61,687 nt of DNA from Holophagaceae bacterium (GTDB lineage Bacteria > Acidobacteriota > Holophagae > Holophagales > Holophagaceae): positions 1-61,687 of the forward strand of contig JANXPB010000131.1 in the NCBI GenBank assembly GCA_025357545.1, read 5' to 3'. Position 1 is the first letter of the stretch. Each line of letters begins with the position of its first letter. The notes beneath the pieces were generated by a model, which saw only the letters and a program-made list of their open reading frames with translations, had not been told where the DNA came from and searched no databases. Made by a program: the position numbers and the translations under genes. Positions 15,610 through 23,741 of this stretch are shown here, piece by piece.

Positions 15610-16821
15610 TCAGCGCAGTCCTTCCACCGCTGGAACTCCTGTCAGTGCCTGCCGCAGCGCCAATGCGCCATGGCGCACCATCCCGGTGTCGCAGCTGAAG
15701 GCGAAGCGGATGGCATCGTGGCAGGTCTCGCCGAAGGCGTCCCCCGGCGCGCTGCCGATGCCCTGCTGGGCCAGCCATTCCGACAGCTCGTCGGCGTTGG
15801 CGAGGCCCAGGCGGGCATAGAGGCTGGGGTCCAATTGCGCCCAGAGGCAGAAGCCGCCCTTGGGGGCGAAGGGGCGCAGGCCCTCGATGCCCTGGAGCGC
15901 CTCCAGCAGCAGCGACCGCCGCAGCGCGTACTCCGCCTGCATCTCCGCCAGCTGGTCCTGGGGCCCCTCCAGGGCCGCCAGGGCGGCCCACTGGGCCACG
16001 CTGTTGACGCCATTGATGGTGCAGCGCAGCAACTTCGGTATGCGCCCTTGGAGCGTTGGGCTGGTGGTGACGATGCAGCCCACCCTGAGGCCGCTCATGG
16101 CGTAGGACTTGGAGAAGGAGTAGACGCTGATGATCTGCTCCAGGTAGTGCGGTGCCAGCGAGGCGATGGAGTGGTGGTGGTTGGGCGCGTAGAGTACGTC
16201 CTCGTAGGCCTCATCGCTGATGATCCAGAGGCCGCGTTCCTCGGCGATGGCGGCGATCTCCAGCAAGGTCTCCTTCGAAAGCACGGCCCCGGTGGGGTTG
16301 TGGGGCGTGTTCAAGAAGATGGCCTTGGTGCGGGGCGTAAGGCGCGCGCGGATGTCGGCGAGGTCGTACTCGAAGCCCTGCTCGAATTTCAGCGGCACGC
16401 CCACCGGCACGCCGCCCGCGAGCTTGATGTTCTCCACCACCTCGGTCCACATGGGGTCCGGCACGATGACCTCATCCCCCTCCGCCAGCAGGCAGGAGAA
16501 GGTGACGAAGAGCGCGTGCATGGCGCCGTTGGTGACGAAGACATCGTTCTCCGTGACCGCGGCGATTCCATTCTTCCGCCGCAGCTTGTCCCGCAGGGCG
16601 ACCCGCAGCTGGGGGATGCCGTCATTGGGGATGTAGTGCGTCTTTCCGGCGGCGGCGGCGGCCTGCAGGGCCTGGAGCACGTGCGGAGCGAGGGAGAAGC
16701 TGGGGTCGCCGGATTCGAGCCGGTACACGGTCTGGCCAGCGGCCTGCGCTTTCATTAACTGTTCGCGGATGACGACGATCTTGCCTAGAGAAATGTTGTC
16801 CAGCGACTCGGAGAGTGCCAC
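15610..16821 (-). CDS. Class I/II PLP aminotransferase
   Basis: This 403-residue aspartate-aminotransferase-fold enzyme shows the N-terminal YRLESGDPSFSLAPHV, the substrate/PLP motif NTPHNPTGAVL near 170-180, SDEAYEDVLY near 201, the Schiff-base lysine in VYSFSKSYAMSGLRVG near 231-246, and the C-terminal arginine in DAIRFAFS. It starts at GTG with AAGGA six bases before. The amidase gene follows after a single base, which suggests a transaminase working with an omega-amidase, as in methionine salvage (MtnE/YbdL-like). The amino donor and acceptor cannot be settled from sequence. Confidence 0.85.
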   Translation of the reverse strand: MALSESLDNISLGKIVVIREQLMKAQAAGQTVYRLESGDPSFSLAPHVLQALQAAAAAGKTHYIPNDGIPQLRVALRDKLRRKNGIAAVTENDVFVTNGAMHALFVTFSCLLAEGDEVIVPDPMWTEVVENIKLAGGVPVGVPLKFEQGFEYDLADIRARLTPRTKAIFLNTPHNPTGAVLSKETLLEIAAIAEERGLWIISDEAYEDVLYAPNHHHSIASLAPHYLEQIISVYSFSKSYAMSGLRVGCIVTTSPTLQGRIPKLLRCTINGVNSVAQWAALAALEGPQDQLAEMQAEYALRRSLLLEALQGIEGLRPFAPKGGFCLWAQLDPSLYARLGLANADELSEWLAQQGIGSAPGDAFGETCHDAIRFAFSCDTGMVRHGALALRQALTGVPAVEGLR

Positions 16822-16919
16822 AGGAATCCTTGTGAGTTGAGGTTCTTGAGATATCGGCCGATCTTCATCGGTCCGTTTCCAGGAGCTCGCTGATGCAAAT
16901 TATGCACAGCTTGGAAGCT

Positions 16920-17876
16920 TCATTCACAAGCAGGAATCCCATCGGTATTGCCGCCGCACAAAACTACGCCCAGCGGTTCCTGATCGGGTGGCACCCAGGC
17001 CCCGGACATGAGCGCCGCCAAGGCCGTGGCCCCTCCAGGCTCCACCACGAGGCGCGCCGATTCCCACAGCCACCGCTGAGCCGACAGGATGGCGAATTCC
17101 TCCACCAGCACACTGGGGCCGACGCGACCCTGAAGGATCGACCACGGTAAACAACCCAGGCTTGGGGGCCCTAAGCTGGTGCTGGCGCAGCCTTCGGATT
17201 TCACCCCAACGGGATGGCCCGCCGCTTGAGCTTCAAAGAGGCCCGGACACCCGAATGGTTCCGCGGGGACGACCGAGGCCACACCTTCAAGCGCGATGGC
17301 ACAACCCGCGGCCAATCCGCCTCCACCCACCGCCATGAGCCAACGGCGGACCTCCGGAGCCTGCACCCCCAGTTCCAAACCCAGCGTCCCTTGCCCCGCG
17401 ATGACATCGCCCTGGTCATAGGGATGGATCAAGGGAAGGCCCGAAACTCTCGCCCTTTCCTCGGCGGCTAGAAATGCCTCTTTGGGTGAAGCGCCTTCCA
17501 ATCGGACATCGGCGCCCAGACCTTTCATACCCGCCACCTTGAGACGCGCCGCCGAAGTGGGGACAAAGATGGTGGCGTGTTTGCCCAAGGTGGCTGCGGC
17601 GTGGGCCACCGCGAGACCGTGGTTGCCACCGGAGCACGCGAGCACTTTTTCGGCCCTGCTTTGCAGCAGCGCATTGAAGGCGCCGCGCACCTTGAAGACC
17701 CCGGTGACCTGGAGCAATTCCAGCTTGAAGCACACCTCTCGAAAGCCCAGGGGCGTGGGCACGGAGAGTCGCATCACGGGGGTGCGGCGCACATGGGGGC
17801 GCAGCCTTTCCCGCGCCCGGTGCAGGTCGTCCAGACTCAGTGTCGCGGTTGATACATCGGATTCCAGGGCGCCCAT
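16920..17876 (-). CDS. Threonine/serine dehydratase-like PLP enzyme, no ACT domain
   Basis: A 318-residue fold-type II PLP enzyme with the lysine motif FKVRGAFNAL near 63-72, the phosphate/substrate loop ACSGGNHGLAVAHAA near 80-94, and the glycine loop MAVGGGGLAAG near 170-180. It stops at the catalytic domain, so the regulatory ACT-like domain of biosynthetic IlvA is absent. It therefore looks like TdcB, serine racemase or another unregulated dehydratase. GGAAGGTGA lies just before the chosen ATG; an in-frame start 18 codons earlier is less likely. As the last gene of the ilv block it could supply 2-oxobutyrate for isoleucine, but feedback control would then have to lie elsewhere. Confidence 0.75.
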   Translation of the reverse strand: MGALESDVSTATLSLDDLHRARERLRPHVRRTPVMRLSVPTPLGFREVCFKLELLQVTGVFKVRGAFNALLQSRAEKVLACSGGNHGLAVAHAAATLGKHATIFVPTSAARLKVAGMKGLGADVRLEGASPKEAFLAAEERARVSGLPLIHPYDQGDVIAGQGTLGLELGVQAPEVRRWLMAVGGGGLAAGCAIALEGVASVVPAEPFGCPGLFEAQAAGHPVGVKSEGCASTSLGPPSLGCLPWSILQGRVGPSVLVEEFAILSAQRWLWESARLVVEPGGATALAALMSGAWVPPDQEPLGVVLCGGNTDGIPACE

Positions 17877-18148
17877 GGGCTCACCTTCCATTTTGTTGAA
17901 CACAACGACCTTTGAATTTGATTTCCCCATTCAGGAAGTTGAATTTGCCTACCCCTGTAGCCATGCGGGCCAGGGGAAATTGATCCGTGTTCATCGGTGG
18001 TTCCAGGAGTTCTGAATGTTCAGCCGCTTTTGCCGTTGGGACTTCGGTCGTAGGGTGGTGACCTGCGCTGCCGACTGATGCACGGTTTGCAAACGGTGCA
18101 TTTTGGCCAGGGTGCTGCGGGGCTCTGAAACCACCAATTTTTGTCTCT

Positions 18149-18211
18149 GTCCCCGCCAATCCCCGTGTGTCACCGGCAAATAGCTTTTTTCAGCCGGGGA
18201 TGAACGGGGAC
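18149..18211. repeat. Small inverted word repeat (CCGGGGATGAACGGGGAC)
   Basis: GTCCCCGCCAATCCCCGT (18149-18166) and CCGGGGATGAACGGGGAC (18194-18211) are near-perfect inverted copies with a 27-base loop. The whole gap 17877-18536 carries no gene. Near 17982-18005 it also holds GATCCGTGTTCATCGGTGG, a single word-repeat arm, and further word arrays follow at 18279-18450. Confidence 0.65.
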
Positions 18212-18278
18212 AAAAAAATGAAAAACCAAAGCCATTTCAACCACGGGTGGACTCCGATAAGGAAAGGGGATTTTGCTT

Positions 18279-18450
18279 TTCCCCGCTTTTCCCTGCTTTT
18301 CTCTGCTTCCCTCGGCGCCTTCGCTACCCTCCGCGTGGTGTGGTTTTCCTTATCCGTGTGAATCCGTGTAATCCATGGCCCGAACAAAACCCGTGGCGAT
18401 TCCAAAATCGAAAAGGCCAGCCACGCATGACACGGATTCCCACGGATTCA
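18279..18450. repeat. Composite word-repeat element B (TCCGCG and GAATCCGTG words)
   Basis: From 18279 the sequence is a run of related words (CTTTTCCCTGCTTTTCTCTG, then CCCTCGGCGCCTTCG and CTACCCTCCGCGTGG). It is followed at 18351-18374 by TATCCGTGTGAATCCGTGTA. The same GAATCCGTG words recur inverted at 18430-18450 (CACGGATTCCCACGGATTC). The CACGCGGAGGGTAGCG string, read in reverse here, is also the left arm of element D at 19636. The element lies between ilvE and the dehydratase gene. Confidence 0.7.
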
Positions 18451-18536
18451 AAAGGACATCTGGGATTGAGTTTTTTCTACCTTCCTTGGCCCACGATTTA
18501 GTCTTGGCTTGCGGGCAGTCAAAATTAGTTTGTCGC

Positions 18537-19439
18537 TCATGCCTTCACCGTCACTTTGCCCGCCCGTTTTTGAATCAGCGGCGTGAGCCAACCGCGCTCG
18601 GTTTCGGCCCTGCCCCTCACCACGCGGGCATAGAGGTCCTGCACTTCCCGCGTGACGGGGCCGCCAGTCCAGCTGCGTTCATCCAGGGCGCTGACGGCAC
18701 TCACTTCAGCGCTGGTGCCCGTGAGAAAGACTTCGTCCGCGGCTTTCAATTCTTCCAATCCCACGGGCCGCGAGTCAGCCCCCGTGAGCGCCATGATCGT
18801 ATCGCGGGTGATCCCCGGGAGCGCGTCGCCATGCTGTACGGCCGTGAGGCGGCCCTGCTGCACCAGAAAGACATTTTCGCCGGTGCACTCCACCACCTGA
18901 CTGGTGGCATCCACAAACAAGGCCTCCTCGAAGCCCGCCCGGGTGGCTTCGAGCTTGGCCAGGACTGAATTCACGTAGCCGCCGCAAAGTTTCAAAGGCG
19001 GCAATGCCGCTGATGGATTCCGGCGGAAAGAGCTGGTGCGAAGGCGCACGCCATGGACTTCTCCGGCCTCGCCCAAATGATTGCGCCAGGGCAGCGCCGC
19101 CACCAGCTGGCGCACGTTCAGCCCCGCCACGTCGAGGCCCAGGCCGCCGGTCTCATAAAAAACCAGCGGCCTGAGGTAGGCCTCCTTCAAGCCACTGGCC
19201 GCAAGGACGTCCAGACACCCGCGATGGAGCGCCACCAAATCCACCTCCATGGCCAAGGCCGCCGCCCCACGCTCCAAGCGGTCCAGGTGGTCCTGGAGCC
19301 GGAAGAGGGCGGGGCCCTGTGGCGTGTCGTAGGCGCGGACGCCCTCGAAGACCCCGGTGCCGTAGTGGAGCCCGTGGGCCAGGGGCGAGATGGACGCCGA
19401 GCCCGCTACCACTAGGCGGTCATCCAACCAGATTTGCAT
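18537..19439 (-). CDS. ilvE: Branched-chain amino-acid aminotransferase
   Basis: A 300-residue fold-type IV PLP enzyme. Landmarks are SPLAHGLHYGTGVFEGVRAY (residues 19-38, containing the class IV YG-GVFEGxRxY pattern), AYLRPLVFYE near 86-95, the Schiff-base lysine in LPPLKLCGGYVNSVLAK near 146-162, the PLP glutamate in VECTGENVFLV, and FLTGTSAEVSAV near 243-254. It carries out the last, reversible transamination of valine, leucine and isoleucine synthesis. GGAG lies nine bases before the ATG. It is downstream of ilvC but separated from it by 438 bases filled with repeat elements. Confidence 0.92.
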   Translation of the reverse strand: MQIWLDDRLVVAGSASISPLAHGLHYGTGVFEGVRAYDTPQGPALFRLQDHLDRLERGAAALAMEVDLVALHRGCLDVLAASGLKEAYLRPLVFYETGGLGLDVAGLNVRQLVAALPWRNHLGEAGEVHGVRLRTSSFRRNPSAALPPLKLCGGYVNSVLAKLEATRAGFEEALFVDATSQVVECTGENVFLVQQGRLTAVQHGDALPGITRDTIMALTGADSRPVGLEELKAADEVFLTGTSAEVSAVSALDERSWTGGPVTREVQDLYARVVRGRAETERGWLTPLIQKRAGKVTVKA

Positions 19440-19486
19440 GATGGCTCCGAAGGAAAGGCTACGGGCTTTGGGCCTTAGGCCGTGGG

Positions 19487-19549
19487 CCGCGAAGCTGGCG
19501 CATGACGGATGCTTTCGCGTTTCTTATTCGCGCTATTCGTGGTTTAAAA
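19487..19549. repeat. Repeat C: GC-rich core plus TTCGCG-word tail
   Basis: The core GCTGGCGCATGACGGATG (19494-19511, with CCGCGAA just before it) is followed by CTTTCGCGTTTCTTATTCGC and GCTATTCGTGGTTT, a tail of CGAAT-type words. The same 26-base core is found exactly, inverted, at 27592-27617, where its tail is made of ACCAAGA words instead. A diverged copy is at 23645-23670. Confidence 0.75.
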
Positions 19550-19628
19550 AACTTTTGGTTCTTCACAGATTTGCGGGAGCTGTCGTGTGGCCATGCGGTT
19601 TCAGGGGGAAACAACACCGTAGCGCCCC

Positions 19629-19834
19629 AAAAAGCACCACGCGGAGGGTAGCGGAGGAATCAGTGGGCAGGATCGATCTGCATTTCGTCATTTTTGGGAT
19701 CGCCGTGGGCCGCGATTCCAGCAATAGCATCCACATGCCCGGGCTCACCAGCGGCACCTAAGCGGGCTTTCGAGCAAGAAATCCAGGATCTTTTCTCCGC
19801 GACCCTCCGCTTCCCTCCGCGTAGTTGGCTTTTC
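19629..19834. repeat. Inverted word-repeat element D (GCGGAGGG words)
   Basis: The left arm (19629-19659) contains ACGCGGAGGGTAGCGGAGG. The right arm (19803-19834) is its inverted copy (CCTCCGCTTCCCTCCGCGTA). About 145 bases with no gene lie between. Together with repeat C it fills the ilvC-ilvE gap 19440-19877, where no coding sequence was recognised. Confidence 0.75.
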
Positions 19835-19877
19835 ACTCAATTCCGTGAAGAACCAAACTTTTGAACGCAACTTGGTA

Positions 19878-20906
19878 TCAGGCGCCAGCCACTGGTGTGG
19901 CGTTCGATACTTCGACGGGGTCCAGGAAGGGCATCTTGGCCCGCAGTCCGCGCCCCACCTGTTCCAGGAGCTGGTCCTGTCCGGCGGCCCGCTGGGCCTC
20001 GAACCAGGGCCGCCCTTTTTTGTTCTCTTCGATCCAGGCCTGGGCGTAGCGGCCGTCCTGGATCTCCCCTAGGATGCGGCGCATCTCGTCCCGCGTTGCC
20101 TGGGTCACCAGGCGCGGGCCTCCGGTATAGTCGCCGTATTCTGCCGTGTCGCTGATGGAGTAGCGCATGTAGCTGAGGCCGCCGCGGTACATGAGGTCCA
20201 CGATGAGCTTGAGTTCATGCAGGCATTCGAAATAGGCGATCTCCGGCTGGTAGCCCGCTTCCACCAGAGTCTCGAAGCCCGCCTTCACCAGTTCACTCAT
20301 GCCGCCGCAGAGGACCGCCTTCTCACCAAAGAGGTCGGTTTCGGTTTCTTCCTTGAACGTCGTTTCCAGCACGCCCGCGCGGGTGAGCCCCAGGGCTTTG
20401 GCATAGCTCAGCGCCAGGGCCCTGGCGTGTCCGCTGAAGTCCTGATGCACCGCCACCAGGGCCGGCGTGCCGCTGCCTTCCACGAAGAGCTCCCGCACCC
20501 TGTGGCCGGGACTCTTGGGAGCCACCATGCTCACGTCCACATGCCCAGGCACATCAATGCAGCCGTAGCGGATGTTGAAGCCGTGGGCGAACATCAGTGT
20601 CTTGCCCTTGGCCAGGTGCGGCACCACGTGGGTGTTGAACAGTTCCGCCTGAGCCGTGTCCGGGGCCAGCACCATCACCACCTCCGCCCAGGCGCAGGCT
20701 TCGGAAAGGCCCAGCACCTGCAGTCCTTCGGCTTCGGCCATGGCTTTGGAACGGCTGCCCGCCAATAGGCCCACCCGCACGTCCACGCCGCTGTCCCGCA
20801 GGTTCAAGGCATGGGCATGGCCCTGCGATCCGTAGCCCAGGATAGCCACGCGTTTCGAGCAGATGAGCGCCAGGTCGGCGTCGCGATCATAGAAAAGGGT
20901 GGCCAT
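19878..20906 (-). CDS. ilvC: Ketol-acid reductoisomerase, class I
   Basis: The 342 residues match a class I (short) enzyme. The NADPH motif [21 protein letters not shown] is at about 20-40, with GLLAGSRSK setting the cofactor specificity loop. [15 protein letters not shown] is near 128-142. The metal-binding residues lie in [18 protein letters not shown] near 186-203, with the second set in [14 protein letters not shown] near 222-235. It converts acetolactate or acetohydroxybutyrate to the dihydroxy acids. GAGGAG precedes the ATG. Only 51 bases separate it from ilvN. Confidence 0.96.
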   Translation of the reverse strand: MATLFYDRDADLALICSKRVAILGYGSQGHAHALNLRDSGVDVRVGLLAGSRSKAMAEAEGLQVLGLSEACAWAEVVMVLAPDTAQAELFNTHVVPHLAKGKTLMFAHGFNIRYGCIDVPGHVDVSMVAPKSPGHRVRELFVEGSGTPALVAVHQDFSGHARALALSYAKALGLTRAGVLETTFKEETETDLFGEKAVLCGGMSELVKAGFETLVEAGYQPEIAYFECLHELKLIVDLMYRGGLSYMRYSISDTAEYGDYTGGPRLVTQATRDEMRRILGEIQDGRYAQAWIEENKKGRPWFEAQRAAGQDQLLEQVGRGLRAKMPFLDPVEVSNATPVAGA

Positions 20907-20957
20907 AAGGGCTCCTCGAGAAAGGGGTGGGGTGGAAGTGATGGCATCAGTCAGAGA

Positions 20958-21497
20958 TCAAACCGACATCGCCAGGGGCGGATAATCTACCTCGGGCCGT
21001 TTGAGCGGCACGACGGTGGGCAGCGTGCCGCGGGCCATCGCCAGGGCCCCGGTGCGGCTGAGTTCCATCAACCCGTAGGGGCGCAGAGCATCGGCCAGGG
21101 CTGAGATTTTTTCAGCACTGCCGCTGCATTCCAGCACCACGGAATCCTCCGCCACGTCGACCACCTGGGCCCGGAAGGCCTGGCCCACCAGCAGCACCTG
21201 GCCCCTTGTGGTAGCCGGGGCGGAGACTCGCAGCAGTGCCAGGTAGCGCACCACCGATGGACGCTCCGAGAGGATTTCCACCCGCAGCACATTCAGCAGC
21301 TTTTCCAGATGGGCGGCCACGCGGCGGGCCCCGGTCTCATCGCTCTCCACCACCATGGTCATGCGCGACGTGCCGGAGGTTTCGGCAGGCCCGACGGTGA
21401 GGGAATGGATGTTGAACGCCCGCCGTCGCACCAGGGAAGTCACGCGGTTCAGGACGCCGGGTTCATCGTCAGTGGTGGCTACGAGGATATGGGCCAT
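20958..21497 (-). CDS. ilvN: Acetolactate synthase small (regulatory) subunit
   Basis: A 179-residue protein with an N-terminal ACT domain (residues 1-75). DEPGVLNRVTSLVRRRAFNI is the typical valine-binding strand and helix, followed by the LTVGPAETSGTSRMT stretch and LEKLLNVLRVE. The C-terminal ALS_ss_C domain (about 82-160) ends with LMELSRTGALAMARG. It confers valine feedback on IlvB. It is read directly after ilvB, with a word-repeat stretch in the 78-base gap. Confidence 0.94.
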   Translation of the reverse strand: MAHILVATTDDEPGVLNRVTSLVRRRAFNIHSLTVGPAETSGTSRMTMVVESDETGARRVAAHLEKLLNVLRVEILSERPSVVRYLALLRVSAPATTRGQVLLVGQAFRAQVVDVAEDSVVLECSGSAEKISALADALRPYGLMELSRTGALAMARGTLPTVVPLKRPEVDYPPLAMSV

Positions 21498-21510
21498 AAG
21501 GGCTCCGTGG

Positions 21511-21574
21511 AATGGCAGTGGGCAGTGGGATTCGGATTCAGGACTCGGTATTCAGGACTCGGGACTCAGGACTC
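21511..21574. repeat. Tandem short-word stretch (CAGGACTCGG words)
   Basis: After GGCAGTGGGCAGTGGGATTC the sequence repeats the word ATTCAGGACTCGG with variation up to the ilvB stop. It fills nearly the entire ilvB-ilvN gap. Confidence 0.65.
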
Positions 21575-21575
21575 A

Positions 21576-23300
21576 TTAAATGTCCGCACCGGTTTCGGCG
21601 AGGACTGAAGGCGTTGCGGGAATCGGCCGGCGGATCATGGCATCCAGCGCGGCCCCCGCCGGCACCATGGGGAAGACCGTGTCCTCCTGCTCCACCCGGA
21701 AATCGATGAGGAAGGGGCCTTCACAGGCCCGCGCGGTTTCGATGGCCCGCACGGCCGCTTCACGGGTGCTGACGCTCAGTCCTTCGATGCCGAAAGCCGC
21801 CGCCAGCTTCACGAAATCCGGGCTGAGGATGGGTGTGCTTGAGTAGCGCCGCTCGTAGAAGAACTCCTGCCACTGGCGCACCATGCCCAGGTAGCCGTTG
21901 TTGATGATGGCGATGTTCACCTTCAGGCCTTCCTGGACCAGCGTCATCAGTTCCGGCATGGTCATTTGGAACCCGCCGTCCCCGGCCACCACCCAGACCT
22001 CTTTGTCGGGCCGAGCGATTTTGGCACCCAGGGCCGCGGGCAGCGCGAAACCCATGGTGCCCAGGCCTCCGCTGGTGATGAGGCTGCGAGGCTCCTCGTG
22101 GTGGTAGTACTGGGCCTCCCACATCTGGTGCTGGCCCACATCCGTGACGACGATCGCGGTGCCCTCCGTGAGCCGCCAGAGGTCGTGGATGACGTGGGCC
22201 GCGAAGAGCCGGCCTTCATCAGGCATGGATTGGATGTCCCGCACGGCGGCAGCCCCCTTCAGGGCTTCGATCCGGCCCAGCCACTCCCGGTGGTCGTGGA
22301 AATCCAACTCCGGAAGCAACTTATCCAGGAAGGCCCGCAGGTCCCCGGCCACCCCCAGATCCACAGGCACGTTCTTCCCTAGTTCCGCGGGATCGATGTC
22401 GATGTGGATCTTCTTGGCATGTTGGGCGTAGGTGGCCAAGGTGCCCGTCACGCGATCATCGAAGCGCATCCCGAAGGCCAGCAGCAGATCCGCTTCCTGG
22501 ATGGCCTGGTTTACCCAGGCCTCCCCATGCATGCCCATCATGCCTAGGTTCAGCGGGTGCTGGGCCGGGACAGCGCCGATGCCGAGCAAGGTCGTGGCCA
22601 TGGGGGTCCGGGTGCGCGCCGCAAAGGCCAACACCTGTTCTTTTGCGCCGCTCAACTCGATGCCATGGCCCGCGAGGATGAGGGGCCTTGCCGCACCCCG
22701 GATGAGGTCCAGGGCCGCTGTCACCTGTTCTTCGGTGAAAGCCGGAAGGCTGCACCGCAGGTGGCGGGTGGGTTCCGCGCCCTCCCAATCCAATTCCGTT
22801 TTCGCTTGCTGCGCGTCCTTGGTGATATCCACCAGCACGGGGCCGGGGCGGCCCTGCCGCGCCACCGCGAAAGCTTCCCGCAGGACCGGGGCGATGTCCT
22901 CCGCGCGGGTGACCAGGTAGTTGTGCTTGGTGACCGGCAGCGTGACGCCCGTGACATCGACCTCCTGGAACGCGTCGGTGCCCAGCAAGCGCGAGCCCAC
23001 CTGCCCGGTGATGGCCACCATGGGAATGGAATCCATCAGCGCGTTGGCGAGACCCGTCACCAGGTTCGTGGCGCCGGGCCCCGAGGTGGCGATGACCACG
23101 CCAACCCGTCCCGAAGCCCGGGCATAGCCGTCTGCCATATGGGCAGCCCCCTGCTCGTGGCGCACCAGCACGTGGCGGATCGGATAATCCAGCAGGGCGT
23201 CGTAGGCCGGCAGGATGGCGCCTCCGGGGTAGCCGAAGACCGTGTCCACGCCCAGGCGCACCAGGCATTCCCAAAGGATCTGGGCACCGCTCAACTGCAT
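21576..23300 (-). CDS. ilvB: Acetolactate synthase large (catalytic) subunit
   Basis: A 574-residue ThDP enzyme. It shows VFGYPGGAILPAYDAL near 21-36, the catalytic glutamate in VRHEQGAAHMADGYARASG near 47-65, SGPGATNLVTGLANA near 73-87, a FAD-binding middle domain, and the ThDP/Mg motif VVAGDGGFQM with the later NNGYLGMVRQWQE near 465. The ATG with GGAG six bases upstream was chosen; the frame is open for 50 further codons into repeat sequence but has no conserved residues there. It condenses pyruvate, or pyruvate with 2-oxobutyrate, at the head of valine, leucine and isoleucine synthesis. Confidence 0.95.
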   Translation of the reverse strand: MQLSGAQILWECLVRLGVDTVFGYPGGAILPAYDALLDYPIRHVLVRHEQGAAHMADGYARASGRVGVVIATSGPGATNLVTGLANALMDSIPMVAITGQVGSRLLGTDAFQEVDVTGVTLPVTKHNYLVTRAEDIAPVLREAFAVARQGRPGPVLVDITKDAQQAKTELDWEGAEPTRHLRCSLPAFTEEQVTAALDLIRGAARPLILAGHGIELSGAKEQVLAFAARTRTPMATTLLGIGAVPAQHPLNLGMMGMHGEAWVNQAIQEADLLLAFGMRFDDRVTGTLATYAQHAKKIHIDIDPAELGKNVPVDLGVAGDLRAFLDKLLPELDFHDHREWLGRIEALKGAAAVRDIQSMPDEGRLFAAHVIHDLWRLTEGTAIVVTDVGQHQMWEAQYYHHEEPRSLITSGGLGTMGFALPAALGAKIARPDKEVWVVAGDGGFQMTMPELMTLVQEGLKVNIAIINNGYLGMVRQWQEFFYERRYSSTPILSPDFVKLAAAFGIEGLSVSTREAAVRAIETARACEGPFLIDFRVEQEDTVFPMVPAGAALDAMIRRPIPATPSVLAETGADI

Positions 23301-23350
23301 GGGAACTCCGGATGGATGCGCAGACAGAACTTTCCTGAAGCCCGCGTATT

Positions 23351-23392
23351 CGAGGTGATGAGGGGTGAGGTTGTGAGCTGTGAGGAGTTGAG
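23351..23392. repeat. Tandem short-word stretch (GGTGAGG/TGTGAGG words)
   Basis: CGAGGTGATGAGGGGTGAGG followed by TTGTGAGCTGTGAGGAG is a run of 7-8 base words upstream of ilvB. It adjoins element E. No gene is seen in the 441-base gap 23301-23741. Confidence 0.6.
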
Positions 23393-23458
23393 CTTTATTC
23401 AAAAGAATGAAAAAACCACGCAGACTCATCGCGGGCCGGAAGGCAGCCAAGGAACTGG

Positions 23459-23718
23459 TTCACCACCAAGAACACCAAGCCGCATCACCAATGGCTTTGT
23501 CTCAAATCGCTTCGCAAGGCGCGACGCGGATCACATTAGGAGCCCTTAGTGAATCGCCTGTGCTTCTCTGGCGGTTCAGTTAGGGCCCTTTTTTCCCTTG
23601 GGCACCAAGGCGTGAGGCCGTCGCCGGGCCGCCTGCGTTTCATCCGCGCAGCTGGCACATGATGAATGTCTTGGCTTTTCTTGGTGTCCTTGGTGTCTTG
23701 GTGGTTCATCTTTTTGAC
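23459..23718. repeat. Inverted word-repeat element E (CCACCAAGA words) with GC-rich core
   Basis: The left arm (23459-23479) reads TTCACCACCAAGAACACCAAG. The right arm (23671-23709) is TTGGCTTTTCTTGGTGTCCT and onward, the same words inverted. Next to the right arm lies the core CAGCTGGCACATGATGAATG (23649-23668), a diverged copy of the core at 19494 and 27592. About 75 bases inside the element align with element F in reverse orientation, including the GACGGCCTCACGC string. The element occupies the ilvD-ilvB gap. Confidence 0.75.
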
Positions 23719-23741
23719 CTCGTATTGGTATAAGGAAGAAG

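Noticed and set aside
23301-23450. Extended ilvB start 50 codons upstream
   Set aside because: It runs through repeat sequence; GGAG lies just before the ATG at 23300, where conserved sequence begins.
20907-23741. A second leader peptide with branched-chain codons before ilvB or ilvC
   Set aside because: No short frame with a Val/Leu/Ile run and no terminator hairpin were found in those gaps.
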